Part shown: one piece after another, positions 6,963-14,583 of the stretch
How the letters are laid out: the number at the start of each line of letters is the position of its first letter
How positions within the stretch are numbered: position 1 is the stretch's first letter
IMG/VR virus record: IMGVR_UViG_3300021792_000025
Location: 1-21,166 of that record
Direction: 5' to 3' (one strand)
Length of the DNA stretch: 21,166 nucleotides
DNA from: a virus
Position numbers and translations under genes: made by a program
The notes under the pieces: model-generated
The model's database searches: none
Told to the model about the DNA's origin: nothing
The model's input: only the letters and a program-made list of their open reading frames with translations

Positions 6963-8336
6963 TGCAAGTGTAGGAACAACTGCTTTACTTCCTGCCATTG
7001 CAGCAGCTGCTTTTTGTGCATTAAGTGGATTATGATCCATTCCGTGGAAAGTATCTGTAACGAATAACGGCATATATGGTGCATATACCACAGCTGCAGT
7101 GAATGGATCTTCACCTTTACTTACTACAATCATTTCATCAGCAGGTAATACAATACTTCTAATTACAGGTCTTCCATCAAGTGTTCCATAAAAATGTGTA
7201 CCTAAAGTTGCTTTAACATCTTGTGCTGGCACAAATCCAGGTAATGCTCTTAATAATCCAGCAACGCTTGTTCCAACTATATATACAATATCTCCACCAA
7301 TTCTACCTGCTTGTTCTAAAATTTTATTTTCAGCTTCTGCAAGTGTTGCAGTAAAGCTTAATAAATGTTCCATATATCCTACACCACTTGGTGCTTGTCT
7401 ATCCCAAGTTAATGCACCTGGTGTTGCTAAATATAATTTTTTAACTACATCAGTTGAAATATTAGTTGTTAATTCATTTACTAAATCTTGAGCTAAAACT
7501 TCTTCAGGATTAATATTAAATCTTTTTTGCATTTCATATGATTTGAATAATCCAATTTCAGTTCTTAATGCAAATGTTCTTGCTACAATTTCAGTACTGT
7601 CAAATTGAGTTTGAATTGTTTGAAGTTCTGTTAAACTTTCAAGATTTGTTGCATATGTTGCATTAACAGTTGCACCATCTCCTGGAGCAGTATCAAAACT
7701 TACAGTTACTTCACCTGTTTGATAATTAATAGTACCTTTTCCACCTACACCAATTAAATTACCTTGTCCGTCATCAATTAATTTTGTAGCAGGTTGATCA
7801 CTAACAGTAATTGTAACAGTTCTTAATCTTACTGGTGGATATTTTACTACAAATGTAAAATCTGTTGCTTTTCCATCTCCAGATGCTTCAACTTCATTTT
7901 CAACTATTTCACCAGCGTATCCTTCTGGAAGTCCAACTCTTCCGTGTGTTGCACTTAATAATGTTTGTCCTGCTTGAATATTACCTCTTGTGTTTGTTGC
8001 TACTACATTTTTAAACCAAACAAGACCTTTTCTTTCATTAATAGGTTGAACTGATGCAAACAATGGAATAACACTTGAAGCATTTGCAGCAGTAATAACA
8101 TCTAATGCAATTTTAGGTAATACACCTAAATCATCAGCACTACCATTTGCTTCTTTGAAAGATTTCCAATTTTCAAATTGTTCTAATTGAGCACCAAGAA
8201 CAGCTAAATCCCATTCATCAACTCTTTTTTTAGCTTTTGCTAATGCAGATTTTTTTTCAAATACATCAAAATATTTTTTATATTTTTTTTCATAAGTTCC
8301 AAGTTTTTCCATTACAGCTTCTTTACCAAATGCCAT
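6936..8336 (-). CDS. Major capsid protein, T4 gp23-like, with inserted beta domain
   Basis: The product is 466 aa. Residues 1-62 form a charged, helical N-terminal segment; after it, VITAANASSVIPLFASVQPIN aligns by pattern with the start of mature T4 gp23 (…IAGVQPM…). A cut after E62 (FKE|A) would parallel gp23 removal of 65 residues. Residues about 150-230 are an extra beta-sandwich-like domain (GDGKATDFTFVVKYPPV, KGTINYQTGEVTVSFDTAPGDGATVNATY), a module seen in several phage structural proteins. The rest (RTEIGLFKSYEMQKRFNINPEE, GGDIVYIVGTSVAGLLRALPGF, GRPVIRSIVLPADEMIVV) fits the HK97-type P and A domains. It is the least A+T-biased gene here and is rich in Ala and Gly, as expected of a highly expressed capsid gene. 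The start has AAAAGGATTAAA. The family call is from motif memory; the cleavage site is inferred. Confidence 0.9.
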   Translation of the reverse strand: MAFGKEAVMEKLGTYEKKYKKYFDVFEKKSALAKAKKRVDEWDLAVLGAQLEQFENWKSFKEANGSADDLGVLPKIALDVITAANASSVIPLFASVQPINERKGLVWFKNVVATNTRGNIQAGQTLLSATHGRVGLPEGYAGEIVENEVEASGDGKATDFTFVVKYPPVRLRTVTITVSDQPATKLIDDGQGNLIGVGGKGTINYQTGEVTVSFDTAPGDGATVNATYATNLESLTELQTIQTQFDSTEIVARTFALRTEIGLFKSYEMQKRFNINPEEVLAQDLVNELTTNISTDVVKKLYLATPGALTWDRQAPSGVGYMEHLLSFTATLAEAENKILEQAGRIGGDIVYIVGTSVAGLLRALPGFVPAQDVKATLGTHFYGTLDGRPVIRSIVLPADEMIVVSKGEDPFTAAVVYAPYMPLFVTDTFHGMDHNPLNAQKAAAAMAGSKAVVPTLATRIKVLNA

Positions 8337-8494
8337 TTTAATCCTTTTTAATTTTTTTTTTTTAATTATTTAAAATTATTTAATTTTTTTACCTTGATAT
8401 TTTACAAATTTTTATTAATATCGGAAATGTGTCCGATTTTAATACTTAAATATTTTAATTATTTAAAATACTTAAATATTAAAATCAGCGGAAA
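8337..8494 (-). promoter_or_regulatory. 158-bp capsid gene leader with repeats and hairpins
   Basis: The gap between the protease-scaffold and capsid genes contains, in reading order, the scaffold-end hairpin, a 14-base direct repeat AATACTTAAATATT on the plus strand (8441-8454 and 8467-8480), an 8-bp AT inverted repeat between the copies (8451-8470), a GC-containing 6-bp hairpin (8420-8437), and an A-rich leader with a 12-A run and AAAAGGAT. I find no good TTGACA/TATAAT pair. A phage-specific late promoter or a processing site is possible; the direct repeats are the best candidates for factor binding. Confidence 0.45.
8420..8437. other. GC-bearing 6-bp hairpin in the capsid gene leader
   Basis: ATCGGA (8420-8425) and TCCGAT (8432-8437) pair perfectly around a 6-base loop. 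In DNA this A+T-rich, three G:C pairs in each short arm stand out. No T tract follows on the minus strand, so it is not a terminator there. It could be an operator, an RNase processing site or an mRNA-stabilising stem. Confidence 0.5.
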
Positions 8495-8513
8495 TTAAAG
8501 TAATTTTTCCGCT
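8487..8513 (-). terminator. Hairpin at the end of the protease-scaffold gene (probable partial terminator)
   Basis: On the minus strand AGCGGAAA (8506-8513) pairs with TTTCCGCT (8487-8494), with TTA/TAA able to extend the stem above a 2-base bulge and the CTT loop. Only GATTTTAATATTT follows, so termination may be incomplete and some portal-operon transcripts could read into the capsid gene. The stop codon lies within the hairpin. Confidence 0.6.
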
Positions 8514-10471
8514 AAAATTATTTCTTTTTCTTTTTCAACTATTTCAAATGAATTTTCTACAATATAATTATTTTGTAAATTTTGCATTTCTTTTTCTTCT
8601 AAAATTTGTTTTGCTTTTTCTATATTATAATTATTTAAAATATTTTTTACAGTTGATTCATCAATATTTTTATATAAAGTTTTCAAATATAAAATTTGAT
8701 AATTTTTTAATTCTTCTTGTAAATTTTTAATTTCATTTTCCAATTTTTCATTTATTGAATTATTTATTTTTTCTGATATTTGTTTTAATTCATTATTTTT
8801 ATTATTTAATTTTTCTTCAATAATATTTATATTATTTTGTAATTTTTTATTTTCATTTTCTAATAAATTTATTTTTTTAATTAATTTATTTTTTTCTTTT
8901 TCATATAAATTATTAATTTTATTTAATTCTTTTTCTTTTAATTTTAATTTTTCTTCAATATTTTCAATTTTATAATTTGTTAATTCTTCATATTTTTTTG
9001 ATATTTCTTTTTCAAGATTTTCTGCAATTTCTTTTCTTACACTTTCAATTATCTTAATTTTTTCATTTTCAACTTTCGTTTCAAAGTTTTCTTTTAAAAT
9101 TTGATATTCTTTTTCAATATTATTTAATTTTTTTTCTAATATTTTTTTATTTTCTTTCTCAGTATTTAAATCTTCTTGTAAATTTTGAATTTTATTTTTA
9201 AAAGTTTTTATTTTTAAATTTAATTGTTCTATAATAATATTTTTATTATTTAATTCTTTTTTTAATTTTTTAAAATCTTCAGCAATAAAATTATATTTTT
9301 TAATTTTATTTTCACTTTCAATTAATTTATTTGATAAATCTTTAATTATATCTTTATAATCATTTATTAAATTTTCATTTTCTTTTTGAGTTAAAAAATC
9401 ATTTAATTCTTTTCCAAAATTATAAATTTTTTCTTCTTTTGATTTTTCTTTATATTGTTCTAATAATTTATCAATTATTTCAATAATTTTATTTGTATAA
9501 ATTGATTCTATTTCATTTAATTTATTTTTTAATTTTTTTAAATTTTCTTCATTTATTTCATCATCATCTAAAAATTCAATTATTTCTTTAACAATATCAT
9601 CTCTACTTTTTAATACTGATATTTTTTTAAGATAATTTTCAATTTCAGCAATTAATAATTCTTTTAAATCATTTGTATCAATATTATTTATTAATTTTTG
9701 TTCTAATGATTTATTTTCGTCTTTTAAATTTTTAATTATTTTTTCATATTTTTTAATTTTTTCATCATATTGTTTTTTTATATTTTCATATAATTCCACT
9801 TCTTCAATGATTGTGCAAATACCATCTTCGCATAATGTTATTTTACTTTCTTTAAGTTTTTCAATATCTTTTTTATTTTCTTTTTCAAGTTTTTCTACTA
9901 ATGATACATCAACTGAAGCAATACCAGGTTTAATAACAAAATCAATACTTTCTAATTTAAAATTTTTAGGATTAATTACTTGATATTTTCTTCCATCAAT
10001 TTCTTTGTATTCATTTACAAATTCTCCAAATGCTCTTGTTGAAACTTTTAATTTTGAACCTGCTTTTAATACAGTATATAAAATTCTTCCAGCAGGAGTA
10101 TCTAAAATTTCATAAGTTGCATATCCAAATCCATCATTTCCAATTCTGATATCAGTTACAATATGTGAAACTTTACCTTCTGCTAATAAATCATCTAAAG
10201 TATAATTTTCAGGATGTCCAATACAACCAAACATTAATTTATCATTTAACATTTGTATTACTTCAGGATCTTTTAAAGCATTTTCCCATAATTCTTTTGG
10301 ATAATATCTTCCATTCCTACTTACACCATTAAGAACAAATGATTTCCCTTCAACTATTCCTAATATTGAACTTTTATCAGAAGGTTTATAAGATTCATTT
10401 ACATTTTTATATTCTTCAACCGTATAAAAATTTTTAGGTTGAAAATTAAATTCATCAATAAATTTTAACAT
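8495..10471 (-). CDS. Prohead protease fused to a long coiled-coil scaffold-like domain
   Basis: The product is 658 aa from the ATG at 10471, which has AAAAGGATAAAA; an ATG 21 bases further upstream lacks a ribosome site. Residues 35-195 are a T4 gp21/S21-type serine protease: ILGIVEGKSFVLNGVSRNGR, a catalytic His in CIGHPENY (H86), a catalytic Ser in KVSTRAFGEF (S144), then KLESIDFVIKPGIASVDVS. These residue numbers are close to H85/S140 of T4 gp21. From about 195 to 645 the protein is continuous Lys/Glu/Asn/Leu heptad-like coiled coil, as in phage scaffolds, ending LAEKLL. T4 encodes protease (gp21) and scaffold (gp22) separately. There is no Met between about residue 85 and 630, so no ATG-initiated separate scaffold exists. 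Presumably it builds the core and then digests itself and the capsid N-termini. Protease identity is strong; the scaffold role is inferred. Confidence 0.85.
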   Translation of the reverse strand: MLKFIDEFNFQPKNFYTVEEYKNVNESYKPSDKSSILGIVEGKSFVLNGVSRNGRYYPKELWENALKDPEVIQMLNDKLMFGCIGHPENYTLDDLLAEGKVSHIVTDIRIGNDGFGYATYEILDTPAGRILYTVLKAGSKLKVSTRAFGEFVNEYKEIDGRKYQVINPKNFKLESIDFVIKPGIASVDVSLVEKLEKENKKDIEKLKESKITLCEDGICTIIEEVELYENIKKQYDEKIKKYEKIIKNLKDENKSLEQKLINNIDTNDLKELLIAEIENYLKKISVLKSRDDIVKEIIEFLDDDEINEENLKKLKNKLNEIESIYTNKIIEIIDKLLEQYKEKSKEEKIYNFGKELNDFLTQKENENLINDYKDIIKDLSNKLIESENKIKKYNFIAEDFKKLKKELNNKNIIIEQLNLKIKTFKNKIQNLQEDLNTEKENKKILEKKLNNIEKEYQILKENFETKVENEKIKIIESVRKEIAENLEKEISKKYEELTNYKIENIEEKLKLKEKELNKINNLYEKEKNKLIKKINLLENENKKLQNNINIIEEKLNNKNNELKQISEKINNSINEKLENEIKNLQEELKNYQILYLKTLYKNIDESTVKNILNNYNIEKAKQILEEKEMQNLQNNYIVENSFEIVEKEKEIILAEKLL

Positions 10472-10481
10472 TTTTATCCTT

Positions 10482-10946
10482 TTAATAATCATTGAAATAA
10501 TTTAATATTTCAATTAACATTATTTTATAATTATTTAATAAATTAGGATTAAATATTAAATTTTTAAAATCATTTAATAATTTATTATAATTATTTAAAA
10601 AATAATTTGTTATATTTAAAAATTCTTTTAATTGTTTTCTATTTGATTCATAATATTCTAATTCTATAAAAATATGAGTTAAAATTGATGATAAAGTTTT
10701 ATATATAAAAATTATATCTGAATAATTAAATTCATTTTTATCAAGTATTTCCAATGATTTTTTAATTTTTTCTTTAAATTTTTTTCTATTTGTTGAATTA
10801 TTCCATTTTTCTCTTGCTTCATCAAATTCAAAAATATTATTAATATTTGAAAAGGGATTTAACAGTTTTATTTTTCTTATATAGTCTTCTTCTGATAAAT
10901 TTAATAAATCCCATTCAAATTTATCATCTTTATTTTTAAATTTCAT
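10482..10946 (-). CDS. Unknown helical protein between portal and protease
   Basis: The product is 154 aa, almost wholly alpha-helical and rich in Asn, Leu, Lys and Ile, with no Cys, signal or clear membrane span. It starts MKFKNKDDKFEWDLLNL and ends LIEILNYFNDY. The start follows GAGGATTAATA made from the last codons of the portal gene, and its stop lies 10 bases before the protease start, so it is translated as part of the packaging/prohead operon. T4 has small core genes (67, 68) between portal gene 20 and protease gene 21. This gene is at the equivalent place and could be a prohead core protein, but I see no sequence proof. Confidence 0.65.
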   Translation of the reverse strand: MKFKNKDDKFEWDLLNLSEEDYIRKIKLLNPFSNINNIFEFDEAREKWNNSTNRKKFKEKIKKSLEILDKNEFNYSDIIFIYKTLSSILTHIFIELEYYESNRKQLKEFLNITNYFLNNYNKLLNDFKNLIFNPNLLNNYKIMLIEILNYFNDY

Positions 10947-10948
10947 TA

Positions 10949-12403
10949 TTAATCCTCATCATTATTTTCATCATCTTTTTCTAATGTAAAAAACATATCT
11001 TCATCTGAAAATAATTTTTTAAATGTTTTATTATAAAATTTAATTAATGATTTTCTATTTACATTTACACCTAATTCTTCTGAACTTTCAGCAATACTAT
11101 CAATAAAATCTTTAATTGTTCCCATTGTTTCAATTACCATTGAAAGATATTCAATTTTTTCTAAATCAGATATATTAATTACATTTGTAAATTCTATTAA
11201 AATATTTTTATAATTAATATCAAAATTTTGATTTTTTAAATGAATTAAAAATAATTGTTGAAGACCATATTTTAATGATTGTTGAAACATTTTTAATTTT
11301 TTTGTATATCTAACATTATTTTGAATTAAATCAATTCTTTGTGTTGATTCATTTTCAAAAATTGAACTTGGGAACCCATTTGTATTCAAAATTAAATTTC
11401 TTAAATCATTTATTTTTTCATATATATCATCTAATTCTGAATAAACTTCTAAATCTTGTTTTTGAATTTGTCCTTTATTACCCCAATCTGGAATAACTTT
11501 TACTTTACTTGTATTTTCTAAAATACTATCTAATGTTTCTTTAATATTTTCAAAATCAATTTCTACTTTATTTAAAGAATTATTAATTAATTTTTCATAT
11601 GATTTTGCAATATTAATTGCTTGGTCTGGCTTAATATTTTCAGGTACTGTTACTGTTAAAATCGGTTGTTTTGATGCTTTTTTAATTAAATTTATATGAA
11701 CTAATCCTTCTAATAAATATAATGATCTTATTAATGGTAATACAGGTTTCAATAATCCTTTTCCAATTTTAAAATAAATTATTTTATCATCATTTAATTC
11801 TATATTTACTTTAATTCTTTCATTTCCATATCCAAAATAAACATATTTATAAGGAGATTCTTTATAAATTTTTCCGTCTTTAATTACATTATAATAAATA
11901 ATTTGATTATCTCTCCATACAGGAATAATTGTTGAAGGATCTACATCATCGTGAATATTAATTATTCCTTTTAAAACATTTTCAGAATTTTGCGAATTAA
12001 CATCTAATCTTAAATAATGAGTTCCATATGTTAAAATTTCAGATGAAATATCTATTATAATTTTTTCAATATTTAAATTTCTTTTTAATAATCTTGCTTC
12101 TTTAGTTGCTAATTCATTTTCAGAACCATCATCATTATAAATTGTTACTTTAAATAATTCATTTGAATCTACAGTTGGATTTAAACTATCATCAATAATT
12201 CTATTTATCATTAATTGTGAAATATAAAAATCTTTTAATATTGATAATTCATTATATATTTTTTTTAAATTATTATGTGTATTTACAATTGCAATATTTA
12301 TTTTTCTTTCTTCACTACTATAATTTAATCCTACTAAAGGATCTTGTTGTGTATTTTTCCACCAAAATAATTTTTGAGTTAATTTATTCCATTCAAAAGA
12401 CAT
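10949..12403 (-). CDS. Portal protein (T4 gp20-like)
   Basis: The product is 484 aa (T4 gp20 is 524). The N-terminal half is mixed alpha/beta with EILTYGTHYLRLDV and a wing-like region. Residues 216-247 (KGLLKPVLPLIRSLYLLEG followed by LVHINLIKKASKQP) match the long clip/stem helix of gp20-type portals. Then VKVIPDWGNKGQIQKQDLEVY, and ILNTNGFPSSIFENES, a region equivalent to the tunnel-loop segment of portals. The C-terminus is acidic (EKDDENNDED). A dodecamer of this protein forms the DNA entry vertex, docks TerL and nucleates prohead assembly. It lies between terL and the protease gene, as expected. The start has AATAGGAGATAAATAAA. Identification is from pattern and synteny and is fairly secure. 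Confidence 0.85.
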   Translation of the reverse strand: MSFEWNKLTQKLFWWKNTQQDPLVGLNYSSEERKINIAIVNTHNNLKKIYNELSILKDFYISQLMINRIIDDSLNPTVDSNELFKVTIYNDDGSENELATKEARLLKRNLNIEKIIIDISSEILTYGTHYLRLDVNSQNSENVLKGIINIHDDVDPSTIIPVWRDNQIIYYNVIKDGKIYKESPYKYVYFGYGNERIKVNIELNDDKIIYFKIGKGLLKPVLPLIRSLYLLEGLVHINLIKKASKQPILTVTVPENIKPDQAINIAKSYEKLINNSLNKVEIDFENIKETLDSILENTSKVKVIPDWGNKGQIQKQDLEVYSELDDIYEKINDLRNLILNTNGFPSSIFENESTQRIDLIQNNVRYTKKLKMFQQSLKYGLQQLFLIHLKNQNFDINYKNILIEFTNVINISDLEKIEYLSMVIETMGTIKDFIDSIAESSEELGVNVNRKSLIKFYNKTFKKLFSDEDMFFTLEKDDENNDED

Positions 12404-12431
12404 TTTATTTATCTCCTATTTTTTAAATTAT

Positions 12432-14273
12432 TTAAAACTTTAAATAGTCAATTTCTTTATTTTTAAATTGTAATAATTCATTATATATTTCATCATCTGA
12501 TTTGATTTTTGTTTTAACTGTAAGTTCATTTATGAAGTTTTCATTTTCAAATGGAGATGCAGGAATTTGTTGAAAGTTATAGAGAGCATTTGTGAGAGCA
12601 TCAGCAATATCTTTAGATATCATTAAATTTCTTTGTTTTAAAATTTCAATATTTGATTTTACATCTTGTAAGTGATCTATTTTCTTTTCGGTTTCAATTA
12701 ATGAAGTTAATTCTTCTTTTAATATTTTATTATTTGGTAAAGCAATTCTTTCTTCTTCAATTGCATATTTTAAAGTATAATATGCTTTTTTATCTCTATC
12801 AACTGAATATTGTTTTACATTATAACCTTCATTTTGCAATATTTGTTGAGTATCAACTGACTGATAACCATCCATTACAATTATTTCAATTTCAAACCCA
12901 ATATCTTTTAAATCTCTAATAAAATCTCTTACTTTTTCTAATCTAATTTTTTTTGCAGGATTTTCCGGTAACATTGCAATTGCTAAATCAGCCCAATAAA
13001 CAAAATCTTCATATGTTCCTAATTTCCCTGCTATTTCTCTTTCAATTTTTTTAACAGACCTTCTATGTAACATTACAAATCCAAGTCTGTCTCTATTTAA
13101 TCCAAAATCAATACCAATTACTCTTTTTTGTTTTAATCCAAATTTTATTAAATTATTAATATCAAAATTATCAATAATTTTTTCTGAAACTTTATCTGTA
13201 ACTAAAATATAATCTTTATTATATAATTTTGTTAAACTCATTACTTTATTTAATAAAGTTTTATCTTTAATAAATGTTTTAGTATTAATTGTAGGCTTAC
13301 CTAAAACATCTTGAATACCTGCATAAATATTTACTATAAATTCTTGTTTATGTTCTATTGGAACTTCAAATATTTTAGTAGGATCTATATCAATTGCTTT
13401 TTGTAAATCTTCTTCAGATTCAATTATAAAAGGATCTGCATCATAAGTTCCAATAAATACCTTAAATTTTTTACCTGAATATGGTATTTTATGTTTTAAA
13501 ACTTCAAACCTTGCCGGATTAATAATTTCAATTGAATCTTTCATCTCTTCAAATTGTTCTTTTATTTTTTCAGTTAAAGAATTTTCAGTTTGAGCAGATG
13601 AAATTACAAAATAATGACCAGGCCATTTATTTCCTGCCATAAGGAATCTTGAATTGATTCTGTTAATCATTTCAGTAACTAATTCAAAAGAGCCACCTTT
13701 TACTACTTCTTGATTAATTTCATCTGAAATTGCACTAAAAACATCTCTACCTACTAATTGTCTTTTTCTACTTGCAATTTTTATATCTATATTTTTATCA
13801 AATAAAGTTCTTCCTGTTTTTGAAAAATGTTCGACAAAAAATGGACTTTCTCTTATAATTGCCATCATAGGATCATAATTAATACTTTCAGCAGTTTCTA
13901 ATGAACTATTCGTAAGCATAAACACAATTTTTGTTGTATCTGGCAATTTAAATTCAGCTTGTGGATTTTTTAAATGTAAAATTCTGCAAATATCATATAA
14001 TAATGCATATGTTGATATTTTTGTTTTTCCAATCCCTGTTGCTCCTGTTAATAAAATAATTTTTTTATCAGGATCATATTCATAAAAAGGAGTTGGATAT
14101 AACTCCTGTAATTTTGTTTTCCAATATGGAAATATTCTTTTTCCTTCTTGTGTTTCCTCACCCAAATAATATGGATTTGTTAAAAATTCAATTATTGTTG
14201 GAGGTGCACTTTCATATTTTTTTAATTTTTTTGCTATTTGTTGGTAAAATTTTTTTTCTGATTTTATATTCAA
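12432..14273 (-). CDS. terL: Terminase large subunit (ATPase and nuclease), TerL
   Basis: The product is 613 aa, complete. Walker A is GATGIGKT (77-84), a Walker B-like strand is VFSAISDEIN with D184/E185, and the coupling motif is SSAQTE (225-230). The RNase H-like nuclease domain has IGIDFG (D389), IVMDGY (D468) and KDIADALTNAL (D558). This is the motor that cuts concatemeric DNA and pumps it through the portal. Length fits the family (T4 gp17 is 610). The start is TTG at 14273, with AAGGGATAAA formed by the last codons of the 84-aa gene; no better ATG precedes the ATPase domain. A TTG start may hold TerL below the level of its upstream partner. Confidence 0.95.
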   Translation of the reverse strand: MNIKSEKKFYQQIAKKLKKYESAPPTIIEFLTNPYYLGEETQEGKRIFPYWKTKLQELYPTPFYEYDPDKKIILLTGATGIGKTKISTYALLYDICRILHLKNPQAEFKLPDTTKIVFMLTNSSLETAESINYDPMMAIIRESPFFVEHFSKTGRTLFDKNIDIKIASRKRQLVGRDVFSAISDEINQEVVKGGSFELVTEMINRINSRFLMAGNKWPGHYFVISSAQTENSLTEKIKEQFEEMKDSIEIINPARFEVLKHKIPYSGKKFKVFIGTYDADPFIIESEEDLQKAIDIDPTKIFEVPIEHKQEFIVNIYAGIQDVLGKPTINTKTFIKDKTLLNKVMSLTKLYNKDYILVTDKVSEKIIDNFDINNLIKFGLKQKRVIGIDFGLNRDRLGFVMLHRRSVKKIEREIAGKLGTYEDFVYWADLAIAMLPENPAKKIRLEKVRDFIRDLKDIGFEIEIIVMDGYQSVDTQQILQNEGYNVKQYSVDRDKKAYYTLKYAIEEERIALPNNKILKEELTSLIETEKKIDHLQDVKSNIEILKQRNLMISKDIADALTNALYNFQQIPASPFENENFINELTVKTKIKSDDEIYNELLQFKNKEIDYLKF

Positions 14274-14274
14274 T

Positions 14275-14529
14275 TTATCCCTTATTTTCCTCTTTTATAT
14301 TTTCATTTTCAGATTCTTTTTTATTTTCAATATTTTGTTTTATATCTTTTAAAATATCATTTGAAAGTTCATCGACTATCATACAAATTTTTTCCATATC
14401 TAATGTTTTGTCATCTGTTGCTTTAATTAAAGTTGTTAATAATGCAATTCCTTTTAATGCATCACCAACTGTAATATCATCTCCTTCTAATTTTACATTT
14501 TCATCAATAATAATTTTTATTTCTTTCAT
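14275..14529 (-). CDS. Small acidic protein in the terminase small subunit position
   Basis: The product is 84 aa: a beta start (MKEIKIIIDENVKLEGD), two helices (VGDALKGIALLTTLIKATDD and EKICMIVDELSNDILKDIKQ), then a Glu/Lys/Asn-rich tail. It lies immediately upstream of terL (1 base between stop and TTG) and is the first gene after a perfect consensus promoter, with the best Shine-Dalgarno here (AAAGGAG). Position suggests a terminase small subunit, but typical TerS proteins are larger (T4 gp16 is 164 aa) and have an N-terminal helix-turn-helix, which I do not see. Alternatives are a truncated TerS or a regulator of packaging. Gene is well supported; function is not. Confidence 0.7.
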   Translation of the reverse strand: MKEIKIIIDENVKLEGDDITVGDALKGIALLTTLIKATDDKTLDMEKICMIVDELSNDILKDIKQNIENKKESENENIKEENKG

Positions 14530-14535
14530 AATACT

Positions 14536-14561
14536 CCTTTATTATTTTTTTATAATTATAA
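14536..14561 (-). repeat. 26-bp promoter-leader block, copy 1
   Basis: Positions 14536-14561 match 15231-15256 at 25 of 26 bases. The block runs from the -10 box (TTATAATTATA) through an A-run to the start of the Shine-Dalgarno sequence. The outer flanks differ, so this is a small duplicated or independently conserved expression module. Confidence 0.85.
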
Positions 14562-14583
14562 CAAAAAATTAAATTAATGTCAA
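14555..14583 (-). promoter_or_regulatory. Perfect consensus sigma70 promoter of the packaging operon
   Basis: TTGACA (14578-14583), exactly 17 bases, then TATAAT (14555-14560), with an extended -10 TGT. The -35 is formed by the Leu-Thr codons at the end of the 217-aa gene. It drives the 84-aa gene and, by continuity, TerL, portal, the 154-aa protein and the protease-scaffold. A perfect promoter of this kind suggests strong host-polymerase transcription of head genes rather than a T4-style modified late promoter. Confidence 0.85.

Noticed and set aside
6896-7114. Minus-strand open frame of 72 codons within the end of the capsid gene
   Set aside because: It lies in another frame of the capsid gene and has no ribosome site or phage-like composition; the capsid frame is clearly the coding one.
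10472-10492. Upstream ATG adding 7 residues to the protease-scaffold gene
   Set aside because: The extra residues are the translation of the ribosome site itself (AAAAGGAT); the second ATG is correctly spaced from it.
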